The notes: generated by a model from the sequence alone, not told the origin. A stretch of DNA of 64,000 nucleotides from Paenibacillus_D sp047238105 (GCF_047238105.1 NZ_JBDFMD010000001.1:682001-746000); one strand, 5' to 3'; counted from the first letter of the stretch, positions 17,098 to 25,699 are shown. Numbers and translations: made by a program.

Positions 17098-18711
17098 ATG
17101 ACCAACCAGATCTCGATTTTTGATACGACTCTGCGAGATGGCACACAGGGCGAAGGCATCAGCCTGTCGGCTGACGACAAGATCAAAATCGCCAAAAAAC
17201 TGGATACGCTAGGTGTCCATTATATAGAAGGAGGCAACCCCGGCAGCAACAGCAAAGACATTGAATTTTTCAGCCGGGTCCAGACGCTCGGGCTGTCGGC
17301 GAAGATTACGGCCTTCGGAAGCACGAGAAGGAAAAACAGCGTTGCCGAGCAGGACAGCAGTCTGCTGCGCATCGTCGAGTCCGGCGTGCAAGCCGCGACG
17401 CTTGTCGGCAAGTCATGGGATTTCCATGTCCATACGGCGCTGCAGACGACGCTGGAGGAGAATCTGGCGATGATCTTCGACTCCTTTGCCTTCCTCAAGC
17501 ACAAAGGCATGGAGGCCATCTATGATGCCGAGCATTTCTTCGACGGGTACAAGCATAACCCCGAGTACGCGCTAGCCGCTCTGCTCAAAGCCCAAGAGGC
17601 GGGAGCTGATTGGATCGTGCTCTGCGATACGAACGGCGGCACGCTGCCCTCCGAGATCCATGAGATCGTCTCCCGAGTAAGGGACGAGCTGACAGCCCCG
17701 ATCGGCATTCATACCCACAATGACTGTGAACTGGCCGTAGCTAATACGCTGGCTGCCGTCGGTGCAGGTGCCCGACAGGTTCAAGGCACGATCAACGGCT
17801 ACGGCGAACGGTGCGGCAACGCCAATCTATGCTCGATTATCCCGAATCTGCAGATCAAGATGGGCTATGACTGCATCTCCGATGAGCAGTTGTCCCAGCT
17901 CACCAATGTCGCGCGGACGATTACCGAGATCGCCAACGTGCAGATGCCTGTCGGCCAGCCCTATGTCGGCAATGCTGCATTCGCTCACAAGGGCGGCATC
18001 CACGTCTCAGCGATCATGAAGGATGCCAAGACCTACGAGCATATCGAGCCGGAGCTGGTCGGCAACAAGCAGCGTATCCTCGTCTCGGAGCTGGCGGGGC
18101 AGAGCAATATCATCTCCCGGGCCCAGGAGATGGGGCTGGATGTAAGCACCAACAACGAGAAGACCAGACAGATCATGGATCAGATCAAGGAGCTCGAGCA
18201 TCAAGGTTATCAGTTCGAGGGTGCTGACGCGTCGCTGGAGCTGCTGCTTAGAGAAGCCTTTGGCGAGCCGAAGGAAATCTTCAAGCTGGAGTCCTTCAAG
18301 ATGATCGTCGAGAAGACCGGCGCTCAGATGGTGTCCGAAGCCATCGTCAAGATCAATGTCGACGGTCAGACCGTCTATACCGTTGCCGAGGGCAATGGCC
18401 CGGTCAATGCGCTTGACAATGCGCTGCGCAAAGCCTTGATGCAGTATTACCCCGGTATTATGGATATCACGCTGTCCGACTACAAAGTGCGCGTCATGGA
18501 CGAGAATGACGCAACGGCGGCCAAGGTACGCGTCCTGATCGAATCCACGGACTACCATAATAAATGGAGCACGGTCGGCGTTTCCAGCAATATCATCGAA
18601 GCGAGCTGGGAAGCGCTCGTGGACAGCATCCGCTACGCGTTATTCCACTCGACCAAGGTCGAACCCGCTCCAAGCGGCGAACGCGAGCGGATCGGGCTGA
18701 TCAACCACTGA
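17098..18711 (+). CDS. cimA: (R)-citramalate synthase
   Basis: 537 aa. The LeuA-like catalytic barrel starts with the DTTLRDGTQGEG signature and includes the HTHNDCELAVANTLAAV metal-binding histidine motif (about residue 208). A C-terminal allosteric domain (about 400-530) matches the CimA type of LeuA/CimA enzymes. The enzyme condenses pyruvate and acetyl-CoA to citramalate, giving a threonine-independent route to 2-oxobutyrate and isoleucine. AAAGGAGG upstream selects ATG 17098 over a longer frame from 17008. No ilv or leu genes are adjacent; it is followed by a strong bidirectional terminator. 2-isopropylmalate synthase is the main alternative, but the N-terminal motif and length favour CimA. 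Confidence 0.9.
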   Translation: MTNQISIFDTTLRDGTQGEGISLSADDKIKIAKKLDTLGVHYIEGGNPGSNSKDIEFFSRVQTLGLSAKITAFGSTRRKNSVAEQDSSLLRIVESGVQAATLVGKSWDFHVHTALQTTLEENLAMIFDSFAFLKHKGMEAIYDAEHFFDGYKHNPEYALAALLKAQEAGADWIVLCDTNGGTLPSEIHEIVSRVRDELTAPIGIHTHNDCELAVANTLAAVGAGARQVQGTINGYGERCGNANLCSIIPNLQIKMGYDCISDEQLSQLTNVARTITEIANVQMPVGQPYVGNAAFAHKGGIHVSAIMKDAKTYEHIEPELVGNKQRILVSELAGQSNIISRAQEMGLDVSTNNEKTRQIMDQIKELEHQGYQFEGADASLELLLREAFGEPKEIFKLESFKMIVEKTGAQMVSEAIVKINVDGQTVYTVAEGNGPVNALDNALRKALMQYYPGIMDITLSDYKVRVMDENDATAAKVRVLIESTDYHNKWSTVGVSSNIIEASWEALVDSIRYALFHSTKVEPAPSGERERIGLINH

Positions 18712-18736
18712 TTGTCCTCAAAAATAGACAAAACAA

Positions 18737-18779
18737 AGAAATGGCGGTGCCAGGGTTTGTTGCCTGCGCCGCCATTTCT
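18737..18779. terminator. bidirectional terminator between cimA and ResA-like gene
   Basis: AGAAATGGCGG and CCGCCATTTCT pair, extended by CAGG/CCTG pairs, between convergent genes. A-rich and T-rich flanks fit both directions. Confidence 0.85.
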
Positions 18780-18805
18780 GACTTTCAAACTGTGCCGAAC
18801 ACCAC

Positions 18806-19336
18806 TTACGACCACTTGTCGATCAACTGCTCCCACTCTGCTTTGGAGATCACGCCGGTTACCCGCTCCCGGATGATGCCTTCGGCATCAATGAGCAGCG
18901 TGCTCGGAAATTGTCCGATTTTATACATTTCCACAGCTTTGCCTTCCCGGTCCATCAAAATCGGAAACGTCAGACCGAAGTTGTCTACAAACTCCCGGGC
19001 CTGCCGTTCTTTATCGTACTTGGTGGCGTTGATCGCGTACAGGTCGATCCTATCGCCATGCTCCTCATGCAGCGCCTGCAGGTCAGGTGCCTCCAGCTCG
19101 CACGGTCCGCACCAGGATGCCCAGAAATTGAGCAAGAGCAGCTTGTCCCGCTCCCCGGCAACGGTCACCGGATGATCCTCCAGATTGGGCAGATCCAATA
19201 CAGGGGCGGCGTTGCCCGTCTTTGGTTTCGTATCCTCCGACTGCTGGGCGATCACGGATTGATGTCCAACATTCTGGTAGATGACGACACCCGTCAACAC
19301 GACCAGGACAGCGATAACCAGCCACGTCCGTTTCAT
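18806..19336 (-). CDS. ResA/TlpA-like membrane-anchored thiol-disulfide oxidoreductase
   Basis: 176 aa. A signal anchor (about residues 3-22) precedes a TlpA/ResA-type thioredoxin fold with WCGPC at C76/C79 and the cis-proline in IGQFPSTLLID. Such proteins reduce disulfides outside the membrane, classically apocytochrome c before heme attachment. No ccdA, resB or resC genes are near, so the exact partner is open. ATG 19336 is chosen over ATG 19351 because GAGAGGTG lies between them at proper distance. It is divergent from the MFS gene at 19474. Confidence 0.88.
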   Translation of the reverse strand: MKRTWLVIAVLVVLTGVVIYQNVGHQSVIAQQSEDTKPKTGNAAPVLDLPNLEDHPVTVAGERDKLLLLNFWASWCGPCELEAPDLQALHEEHGDRIDLYAINATKYDKERQAREFVDNFGLTFPILMDREGKAVEMYKIGQFPSTLLIDAEGIIRERVTGVISKAEWEQLIDKWS

Positions 19337-19412
19337 GATAACACCTCTCATCTCATCCGTAGTCCTTCTTAAGATAGTACCATGTCCAAGAATGGCTTCT
19401 CAACATCAAGGA

Positions 19413-19436
19413 CACAATAACATCGTCGATATTGTG
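19413..19436. promoter_or_regulatory. inverted repeat in the ResA-like/MFS intergenic region
   Basis: CACAATA (19413-19419) and TATTGTG (19430-19436) form a 7-bp inverted repeat with a 10 nt centre, 38 nt before the MFS start codon. Spacing and position fit a repressor operator, but no regulator gene adjoins it. Confidence 0.3.
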
Positions 19437-19473
19437 ACCGAAATCATGATTCTCAAAAGGAGTTGCATAAACA

Positions 19474-20778
19474 GTGGGCTTCGTTAAATCCAAACGGCTT
19501 TGGCTGCCTGACAATGTAACGAACGACCCTGCCGGCAAGAAGGAAGCCAAGTCTGCCAATTCCACGGGAGGCTCATCCGGAGGGAAATGGAAGGAATATA
19601 TCGCTCTGGCCAGTGTCCCTATGGTCCTGGTGCTGGGCAACTCCATGCTGGTGCCGATCCTGCCCGATATGGTCAATCGTATGGGAATCAGCAAATTCCA
19701 ATCCAGCCTGATTATAACTTTATTCTCGGTTACAGCCGCCATTTTCATACCCGTTGCCGGTTATTTGTCCGACCGCCTTTCGCGAAAGGCCGTGATCCTG
19801 CCTGCTTTGGCCTTATACGGCATCGCTGGTATCGTGGCTGGTCTGGGAGCGCTCTGGGGCTCGTATGCAATCGTCATTACAGCCAGAGCATTCCAGGGCC
19901 TGGGTGCCGCAGGAACTGCTCCCATCGCGATGGCGCTGGTCGGCGACAAATACAAAGACGGCCAGGAAAGCGAAGCGCTTGGATTGATCGAAGCCGCCAA
20001 CGGCACAGGCAAGGTTATCAGTCCGATTCTCGGTTCCTTGTTGGCCCTGATCGTCTGGTATGCGCCGTTTTTTGCTTTTCCACTATTTTGCGCCTTGTCG
20101 CTGGCGGCGATGATCTGGATGATCAAGGAGCCTGATGCCGACCGCAACAAACAAGCCATTGGCGAGTATGCGCGGCAGATCGGGACGATCTTCCGAAAGC
20201 AGGGACATTGGCTTATCCCGGCTTTTCTTGTCGGCTCACTTGCCCTGTTCACTTTGTTCGGCGTACTCTTCTTCCTCTCGGATCTGCTGGAGAAGGCTCC
20301 GCATCATATCGACGGGGTCGCCAAAGGCGGCGTGCTTGCTATCCCGCTGCTCGGTCTGGTGCTAACCGCTTATATCTCAGGGAAACTGATCAAGACGAAC
20401 GGCAAACGCATGAGAGTGTTCATGATCGTTGGCATGGCGGCCATGACCTCTTCGCTCGCTGCTGCCATCTTTCTTTACGGCAACTTGTATGTGCTCATTG
20501 CCCTCCTGACGGTAAGCAGTATTGGTACGGGTCTGCTGCTGCCCTGCTTGAACACGCTGATCATCGGTTCAGTGGAGCGCAAGCATCGGGGGATGATTAC
20601 TTCATTATACAGTAGCCTCCGTTTCTTCGGCGTTGCTCTGGGGCCGCCGCTCTTCGGCTGGCTGACTGACCGATCCCAGACCCTGTTGTTCTCTGTTGTC
20701 GCTGTGCTGGCCTTGGGGGCGCTCATCATGATCTGTATGAGTGTCAAGCCGCCAGCCAAAGCAGGAGATGCTGCATGA
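19474..20778 (+). CDS. MFS drug/H+ antiporter-like transporter
   Basis: 434 aa, 12 predicted spans after a 38-residue charged, Ser/Gly-rich cytosolic N-terminus that is longer than usual. The MFS motif A region (GYLSDRLSRKAVILPALA) lies in loop 2-3 and GLGAAGTAPIAMALVGD around span 5 resembles the antiporter motif C, as in DHA1 efflux pumps. Probable role: export of drugs or metabolites. The start is GTG at 19474 with AAAAGGAG 12 nt upstream. Substrate unknown. Confidence 0.85.
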   Translation: MGFVKSKRLWLPDNVTNDPAGKKEAKSANSTGGSSGGKWKEYIALASVPMVLVLGNSMLVPILPDMVNRMGISKFQSSLIITLFSVTAAIFIPVAGYLSDRLSRKAVILPALALYGIAGIVAGLGALWGSYAIVITARAFQGLGAAGTAPIAMALVGDKYKDGQESEALGLIEAANGTGKVISPILGSLLALIVWYAPFFAFPLFCALSLAAMIWMIKEPDADRNKQAIGEYARQIGTIFRKQGHWLIPAFLVGSLALFTLFGVLFFLSDLLEKAPHHIDGVAKGGVLAIPLLGLVLTAYISGKLIKTNGKRMRVFMIVGMAAMTSSLAAAIFLYGNLYVLIALLTVSSIGTGLLLPCLNTLIIGSVERKHRGMITSLYSSLRFFGVALGPPLFGWLTDRSQTLLFSVVAVLALGALIMICMSVKPPAKAGDAA

Positions 20779-20857
20779 AGCCGGTCGAAGAAGGTATAGC
20801 CCTCTCAGAGGATATAAGCTATACTCAGAGGTACTTGAGATCGGAGAGGTGTAGCCC

Positions 20858-21295
20858 TTGAAGGCAGCGGAATTTCCTGATGAGATCTGCCGGATTACTG
20901 CAGCAGCCGTGCAGCAGATGACGGCTTGCGCCCTATCTGCCTATCCGCTGGAAGCCTGCGGGGTGCTGTTGTCCGGCACGTCCTCCCGCATTGAATCGGC
21001 AGTCCCGATCCGCAACGGCAGCCGGCATCCCGAACGCAGTTTTTCTTTTGACCCGGAGCAATGGATACCCATCTATTATGCAGCACAAAAAAACCAACAG
21101 ATTGTGGTTGGTTTTTTTCATTCGCATCCTCACGGCAGTCCCGAGCCCTCCGCTGCGGACTATGCCGGTCTGCCTCCGGCATTCGCCGGCGTGTATTGCA
21201 TCGTCTCTCTGGAAGACGAATCACCCAGGGTGCATGCCTACAGGGGGATCTCAGGGAGGCTCAGTCCGCTAGTGCTTGCTCAAATAGGCATATAA
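20858..21295 (+). CDS. prokaryotic JAMM/Mov34 metallopeptidase (M67 family)
   Basis: 145 aa. The JAMM zinc site is complete: E32 (YPLEACGVL), H88 and H90 in HSHPHGSPEPSAAD and D101. The family removes ubiquitin-like or sulfur-carrier proteins, or cleaves C-terminal extensions of ThiS/MoaD-type carriers. No ThiS/MoaD-like or E1-like gene is nearby, so the substrate is open. The TTG at 20858 is favoured by GGAGAGGTG 6 nt upstream. Its 3' end overlaps the convergent DnaQ-type exonuclease gene by 27 nt. Confidence 0.85.
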   Translation: MKAAEFPDEICRITAAAVQQMTACALSAYPLEACGVLLSGTSSRIESAVPIRNGSRHPERSFSFDPEQWIPIYYAAQKNQQIVVGFFHSHPHGSPEPSAADYAGLPPAFAGVYCIVSLEDESPRVHAYRGISGRLSPLVLAQIGI

Positions 21296-22006
21296 GTCAG
21301 CCAAAGTGACGATATTGCGGGACAATATAATCGCCAGATACTTTTGCCACAGCTCAGCAGTCATCAAGGAGTCTTCCAAGGCATGATGACGCTGAGTGAC
21401 AGGCACGCCATAGCTATCCAGCAGCTCATCCAGCCCATACGAACCCCGCCCCGGCTCAAGCCATTTGGACACCATCATCGTATCGAGCACCCGATGTGTC
21501 AGATTGACTTTGGAGGTGCGCCAAAGCGCGGCATTGAGAAACTGCTTGTCATGACTGCTGCCATGAGCGATCAGCACGCGCTTGCCGACAAACTCCATGA
21601 AGTCATGTAGCACCTGCATCAGATCGGGTGCTGTCTCCGCCATTTCATTGGTTATTCCTGTCAATGCCGTTATATGCTTGGGCACCTTTCGATTAGGATT
21701 AACCAGACTATAAAAGGTTTTGTCACGCTCTATTCGATCGCCACGCAGCACGACGCCGCCTACCGAGATAATTTCGTCTCCATTATAAGGGTAAAAACCG
21801 GTTGTCTCCAGATCGAAGACAACCAGCTCCAGCTCCTTGAGCGGAGCGTCCATGATGGACAGCTTCCGCTGCTCTTTAGTCACCGATCGGATGAATGCCA
21901 TCTGCTGGGCGTTTTGCGCACCCATCATGGAAGCAATGGCTGGCGTAAGTCCGCCCATTTTATACAGATTCCACATTCGTCCGACGCCTTTCGGGTGTTC
22001 TTTCAT
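21269..22006 (-). CDS. DEDDh 3'-5' exonuclease (DnaQ/PolC-epsilon type)
   Basis: 245 aa. Exo I is FDLETTG (about residues 64-70), exo II lies around VLIAHGSSHDKQF and exo III is HHALEDSLMTAELW, so the DEDDh catalytic set is intact. A ~50 residue N-terminal helical extension precedes it. It probably trims or proofreads DNA or RNA ends; the domain resembles the exonuclease of PolC but stands alone. GGAGG before the ATG supports the start. It follows the DUF294 nucleotidyltransferase gene by about 21 nt, forming a two-gene unit. Confidence 0.9.
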   Translation of the reverse strand: MKEHPKGVGRMWNLYKMGGLTPAIASMMGAQNAQQMAFIRSVTKEQRKLSIMDAPLKELELVVFDLETTGFYPYNGDEIISVGGVVLRGDRIERDKTFYSLVNPNRKVPKHITALTGITNEMAETAPDLMQVLHDFMEFVGKRVLIAHGSSHDKQFLNAALWRTSKVNLTHRVLDTMMVSKWLEPGRGSYGLDELLDSYGVPVTQRHHALEDSLMTAELWQKYLAIILSRNIVTLADLYAYLSKH

Positions 22007-22027
22007 TGCTCTCGCCTCCGCCTAGCC

Positions 22028-23101
22028 TTACCTTAGCTTGCGTGTGATTTGCCTCGATACGCTGCGCTGCAGCCGCTTCCCTACGCGTAGTCCCTGCTTC
22101 AGTTGTTCGGTCAATGTCTTGTCCAGCCTCTGCCGGGACAGCATTCCGTTACTGGAATATAAGCCGTCCTCCTGCTGTTTCATCGTCAAGAGCCTGAAGG
22201 TGAGAAAGGATCGAAACGCCTCCTGCAGCAGTTCGGACTGCTCGCTGCTGATAATGCCTGCAGCTTCCAGATCGCGCAGTCTTTTCAGAGTGGAGGTGCT
22301 GCGCACACCGCTCTGAATAGCCATCATCCGGATCGCGTTGACCATCGGTATATACGCGCCATATTTGATGTCCACACTGCCTGCTTCCTCACCGTATTGT
22401 TCCTTCAGCAGTTGTCCGAACAAACCAAGCAATACCTTATGACGCATCGTGTTATCCAGCATCCGCCTTACGATACGCGGATGGGCCAGCATATCCGAGA
22501 AAAAATGGTCCTTTAAACGGCTGTGCAGTTGTTCTTCGCCATACACCATTCTGGCATCAGCTACAATGAGCAAATAGCGAACCTCTTCGAACTCGGCCTC
22601 TGCAAACCAACCCTCCAGCTTCCGGACCCAGTTGGTCATCGAGTCGCACCATAACGGATTGGAGCTGATCACATTGCCTTCGCAGGGCGGATAGCCGACC
22701 TTCTGCAGATTCTCTACTACCAACGAGCCAAACAAGGCAAAATAATGCTGTACCGCTTCAGCCTCCTGTTCCTGTGGCGGGTCTTCGTATAGAATGCCGC
22801 TGTCCTGATCGCTGGACAACGTCTGCTCTTCCCTGCCTCCGCTTCCGAACAATAAATAAGCATATGGCACGGGGGGAGAACCGTTCCCCTGCCGTGCCAT
22901 ATCTGCTTCTGTAAGCTTCATGACGCGCCGGATCAGCGCGTCATGAACTTCATTTAATGCCTCATAGAATTGTTCGACTGGCATGGAGGAGAGCAGAGCT
23001 TCCATCCGCTCGTGCGCTTGATCTCTAAGTCTGCGCAGTTCGGGATAGTCTTCGGCCGTTCCGATACGACTCAGGAGTTGCTCTCCTGACGGATCACTCA
23101 T
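22028..23101 (-). CDS. DUF294 (GlnD-like) nucleotidyltransferase-domain protein
   Basis: 357 aa. The nucleotidyltransferase motif FGSGGREEQTLSSDQDSG (about residues 85-102) has the G-S and D-x-D pattern of the GlnD uridylyltransferase family, followed by the DUF294 substrate-binding helical region (about 220-350). Unlike many homologs it lacks cyclic-nucleotide-binding and CBS domains. Homologs are often paired with a DnaQ-like exonuclease, exactly as here. The protein substrate is unknown. AAGGGGAG precedes the ATG. Confidence 0.87.
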   Translation of the reverse strand: MSDPSGEQLLSRIGTAEDYPELRRLRDQAHERMEALLSSMPVEQFYEALNEVHDALIRRVMKLTEADMARQGNGSPPVPYAYLLFGSGGREEQTLSSDQDSGILYEDPPQEQEAEAVQHYFALFGSLVVENLQKVGYPPCEGNVISSNPLWCDSMTNWVRKLEGWFAEAEFEEVRYLLIVADARMVYGEEQLHSRLKDHFFSDMLAHPRIVRRMLDNTMRHKVLLGLFGQLLKEQYGEEAGSVDIKYGAYIPMVNAIRMMAIQSGVRSTSTLKRLRDLEAAGIISSEQSELLQEAFRSFLTFRLLTMKQQEDGLYSSNGMLSRQRLDKTLTEQLKQGLRVGKRLQRSVSRQITRKLR

Positions 23102-23154
23102 GCCGCTCTCCCCTTCATGTTGTTCTTTCTTTAGAAGCGTGGTGAAAATTAGGC

Positions 23155-23455
23155 CTACGTTGTGCGGATCGTCCTTCCGATCGCTGTGGTTCCCAGAATT
23201 CTTTAATCATAACCTCGGGTTGAGGTTGAATTCCGGGAACAGTGTATGCTTCCGAAGCTAGCTTTTCTGCGAAAAGCTTTCAGGCGAACGCTTCAACGCT
23301 TTCTGCAAGAAAGCGACTTCGAAAGCATACGCCCTTCTCCAGGACAATTCCGCCCCACTTCCGGCACTTTTTCACCAATCTTTTAGACTGCCCTCACAAT
23401 AGGGCCTCAGTAACGGATCGTTCTTCCTTTATCAGGCCCTGGCACCTTTGAGGGG
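23155..23455. repeat. hairpin-rich intergenic element between amt and DUF294 genes
   Basis: No gene is seen. Two nested structures are visible. In the first, GTTCCCAGAATTC (23189-23201) pairs with GAATTCCGGGAAC (23228-23240) around an AACCTC/GAGGTT hairpin. In the second, GTATGCTTCCGAAG (23244-23257) pairs with CTTCGAAAGCATAC (23317-23330) and encloses two hairpins (23260-23278 and 23297-23315). The second resembles the 16.84 kb repeat copy. Confidence 0.6.
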
Positions 23456-24807
23456 CTAAGCGTTCAGGTTTGTTCCTTTTTTCATTTGCTCAGGGTAACC
23501 GTAAGCGCCGTGCTCGCTGAGGTCAAGACCAATGATCTCTTGCTCTTCCGAGACGCGGAAGCCCATAACCGACTTGATGATGGCCAGGACGATGAAGGAT
23601 GCGATAAACACGAATGCGCCGCATACAACAACTGACAGGAATTGAACCCACAGCTGTTCCCAGCCGCCGCCGTAGAACAAGCCCGCACGACCAACACCAT
23701 TATACTCTACAAGCTCAGGCGTAGCGAACAAACCGTTGGCCAGCGTACCCAGGACACCTGCCGCACCATGGACGGACAAGGCGAAGATCGGATCGTCGAT
23801 TTTCATTTTCTCGAAGAACTTCATGCTGAAGAATACGAACACGCCAGCAACGAGACCGATGACGACTGCTGCCCAAGGCTCAACGAATGCACAAGATGCA
23901 GTGATAGCGACCAGACCTGCAAGCGCACCGTTCAGCATAGTAGTGATGTCAGCTTTGCCAAGCACGATCCAGGTGATGAGCATTGCAGCTACCGCACCGG
24001 CTGCTGCACCCAATTGGGTGTTGAACGCTACGAAGCCGAAGAAGCCATCGTCGACGCCAAGCGCGCTGCCTGCATTGAATCCGAACCAGCCGACCCACAG
24101 GAGCAGTACTGCCAGTGCGGTGAACACTTGGTTGTGACCAAGGATCTGGTTAGCCGAGCCGTCTTTGTTATATTTGCCGATCCTTGGCTTCAGCAGGATG
24201 GTAGCTGCCAAAGCTGCCATTGCACCAGACAAGTGAACGACCGTCGATCCGGCAAAGTCTTGTGCGCCGTCCTCAGCCAGGAAGCCGCCGCCCCAGATCC
24301 AGTGAGCCACGACCGGGTAGATGAAGCCTACGAATACTACCGTAAAGATTAAGTAAGATGACAGCTTTGCACGTTCTGCAAACCCGCCCCATGCAATCGA
24401 CAGCGAGATGACTGCGAATGCGGCCTGGAATACCCAGAAGAGCGAGGATGGAACAACATCGTCAGTGATCGTCATCGAAGGGGTGTAGAAGAAATCTCCG
24501 AGGCCATGAACAGATTGCCGTTCTCTCCAAACGCAAAACCATAACCAACTGCCCAAAACATAAGGGAACCGAGGCCGACCGTGAAGATTGTCTTACCGGC
24601 GACGTGACCGGCATTCTTCATTCTTGTCGAACCGGCTTCCAGCAGGATGAAGCCCCCTTGCATGAGGATGACCAGAATCGCTGCTACCATCACCCACAGC
24701 AGATTGACGCCGAGCAGCACCGAGCTCGCGGTTGGCTCCGAGGCAAAGGCCATTGCAGGGAATAATAATAGCAACCCACCTAATGAACTTATGACTTTCT
24801 TGACCAC
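23456..24807 (-). pseudogene. amt: ammonium transporter Amt, interrupted by a one-base frameshift
   Basis: The reading frame from GTG 24807 (AAAGGAG 8 nt upstream) encodes a signal peptide and the first Amt spans, but shifts near 24505-24515 and stops at 24472. The remaining ~350 residues continue in another frame to 23456 with all later Amt features (VVHLSGAMAALAA, GHNQVFTALAVLLLWVGWFGFN, ALSVHGAAGVLGTLANGLF). Restoring one G in the GG of ATGGCC would give a continuous ~450-aa protein through MGLGDFFYTPS. It is either a recent inactivating deletion or a sequencing error. The promoter and GlnR/TnrA box upstream are intact. Amt imports ammonium at low nitrogen. No glnK adjoins. Confidence 0.88.
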
Positions 24808-24824
24808 AATGACCACTCCTTTAG

Positions 24825-24841
24825 TGTGATGTTTCCTAACA
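24825..24841 (-). promoter_or_regulatory. GlnR/TnrA operator of amt
   Basis: TGTTAGGAAACATCACA (minus strand) fits the TGTNA-N7-TNACA consensus exactly. It lies between the promoter and the ribosome binding site, about +15 to +31, a position suited to repression by GlnR when nitrogen is plentiful. Confidence 0.8.
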
Positions 24842-24862
24842 GTTCAGGAAAGACTTAATGTC

Positions 24863-24891
24863 ATTATAGTCAGAGAAGGGTCATTTGACAA
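24863..24891 (-). promoter_or_regulatory. sigma-A promoter of amt
   Basis: TTGTCA (-35, 24891-24886), a 17 nt spacer and TATAAT (-10, 24868-24863) on the minus strand match the consensus in 11 of 12 positions. Confidence 0.85.
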
Positions 24892-24909
24892 TACACTTTT
24901 TAAAAATTT

Positions 24910-24958
24910 ACAAAAAAAAAGGCTCAAAACTCTAACGTTCGGGAGTTTTCACGCCTTT
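24910..24958 (-). terminator. intrinsic terminator in the amt/merR intergenic region
   Basis: AAAACTC/GAGTTTT with outer GGC/GCC pairs, followed on the minus strand by about nine T. It would end a minus-strand transcript coming from 24.96-25.2 kb, where I see only a doubtful 60-codon frame. The remaining 24.96-25.13 kb is AT-rich and featureless. Confidence 0.7.
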
Positions 24959-25134
24959 AATGTTAAGTTTTAGAACGCTTTTCAAATAAAAACGCGATTG
25001 TCAAGACTTAATTCTTCGTTTTTTGCCCTGGAATAGGAGATATGTACTAGAGCTTCCACCACCCCTTTGTTTAGAGTTTTTAACAAATGTAAGCTTTTCT
25101 TCACAGCATCGTAACAATCGTCAAAGCATAACGT

Positions 25135-25164
25135 TTGACTGTATACTTCTTGATTAGGTATCAT
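25135..25164 (+). promoter_or_regulatory. candidate promoter of the merR-family gene
   Basis: TTGACT at 25135-25140, an 18 nt spacer and TATCAT at 25159-25164 precede the regulator gene, leaving a leader of about 70 nt. Confidence 0.55.
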
Positions 25165-25243
25165 ATAGTTATAAGAAGAAAGTTCATTGCTTTAATTAGG
25201 TAAGTATGCGAGGAAAGAAGGTGAACCCAATGGGGATATAGCA

Positions 25244-25669
25244 TTGTACCGCATCGGAGAACTGGCCAAAAAAGCCAATGTCAGCTCCCGCACCGTCGAT
25301 TTTTACACCTCGATCGGCTTGCTCGTTCCGGAGAGGCGCTCGGCCAAAAATTACCGGCTGTACAGCGATGAAACTTTGCTCCGGCTGCAGCGTATTGAAC
25401 AGATGAAAAAAGAAAAATATACATTGGAAGAGATCAAGACCAGTCTGGACCAGTGGAGCAAGGTCTCCCCCGAAGAACAGGTGTCCCAGAAGCTCTCCGA
25501 TCTGCAGCTCCATCTCGAGCAGCTGCAGCGCGAAGTGAGGGAGCTGGAGCCCGTTATCGAGCAGCTCAAGCCGCAGCAGGCCCGGCATATGGTCAAGCAG
25601 CTGATGCCGCAGACAGCAGCCTGCATGGAAGCTCTGATGTTCCTGCTGGGCAAAGGTCCTCTAATGTAA
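25244..25669 (+). CDS. MerR-family transcriptional regulator
   Basis: 141 aa. The N-terminal winged helix-turn-helix (YRIGELAKKANVSSRTVDFY, then NYRLYSDETLLRLQRI) is typical MerR. A long coiled-coil dimerisation helix (about 75-115) follows and no metal-binding cysteine cluster is present, so it is not a heavy-metal sensor. The only usable start is TTG 25244 with a poor ribosome site. A better one (GAAGGTG, ATG 25230) opens a three-codon frame ending in TAG; removing two bases (TA) would fuse it to the gene as MGIALYRIG. The start may therefore be altered or leaky. The yugP gene follows by 30 nt. Confidence 0.85.
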   Translation: MYRIGELAKKANVSSRTVDFYTSIGLLVPERRSAKNYRLYSDETLLRLQRIEQMKKEKYTLEEIKTSLDQWSKVSPEEQVSQKLSDLQLHLEQLQREVRELEPVIEQLKPQQARHMVKQLMPQTAACMEALMFLLGKGPLM

Positions 25670-25699
25670 GATTTAACTCAAAAAGGAGGCTTGTGCCAA

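Noticed and set aside
24982..25164. 60-codon minus-strand frame between amt and merR genes
   Set aside because: The translation looks protein-like, but there is no ribosome binding site and no recognised family, so it is not called as a gene.
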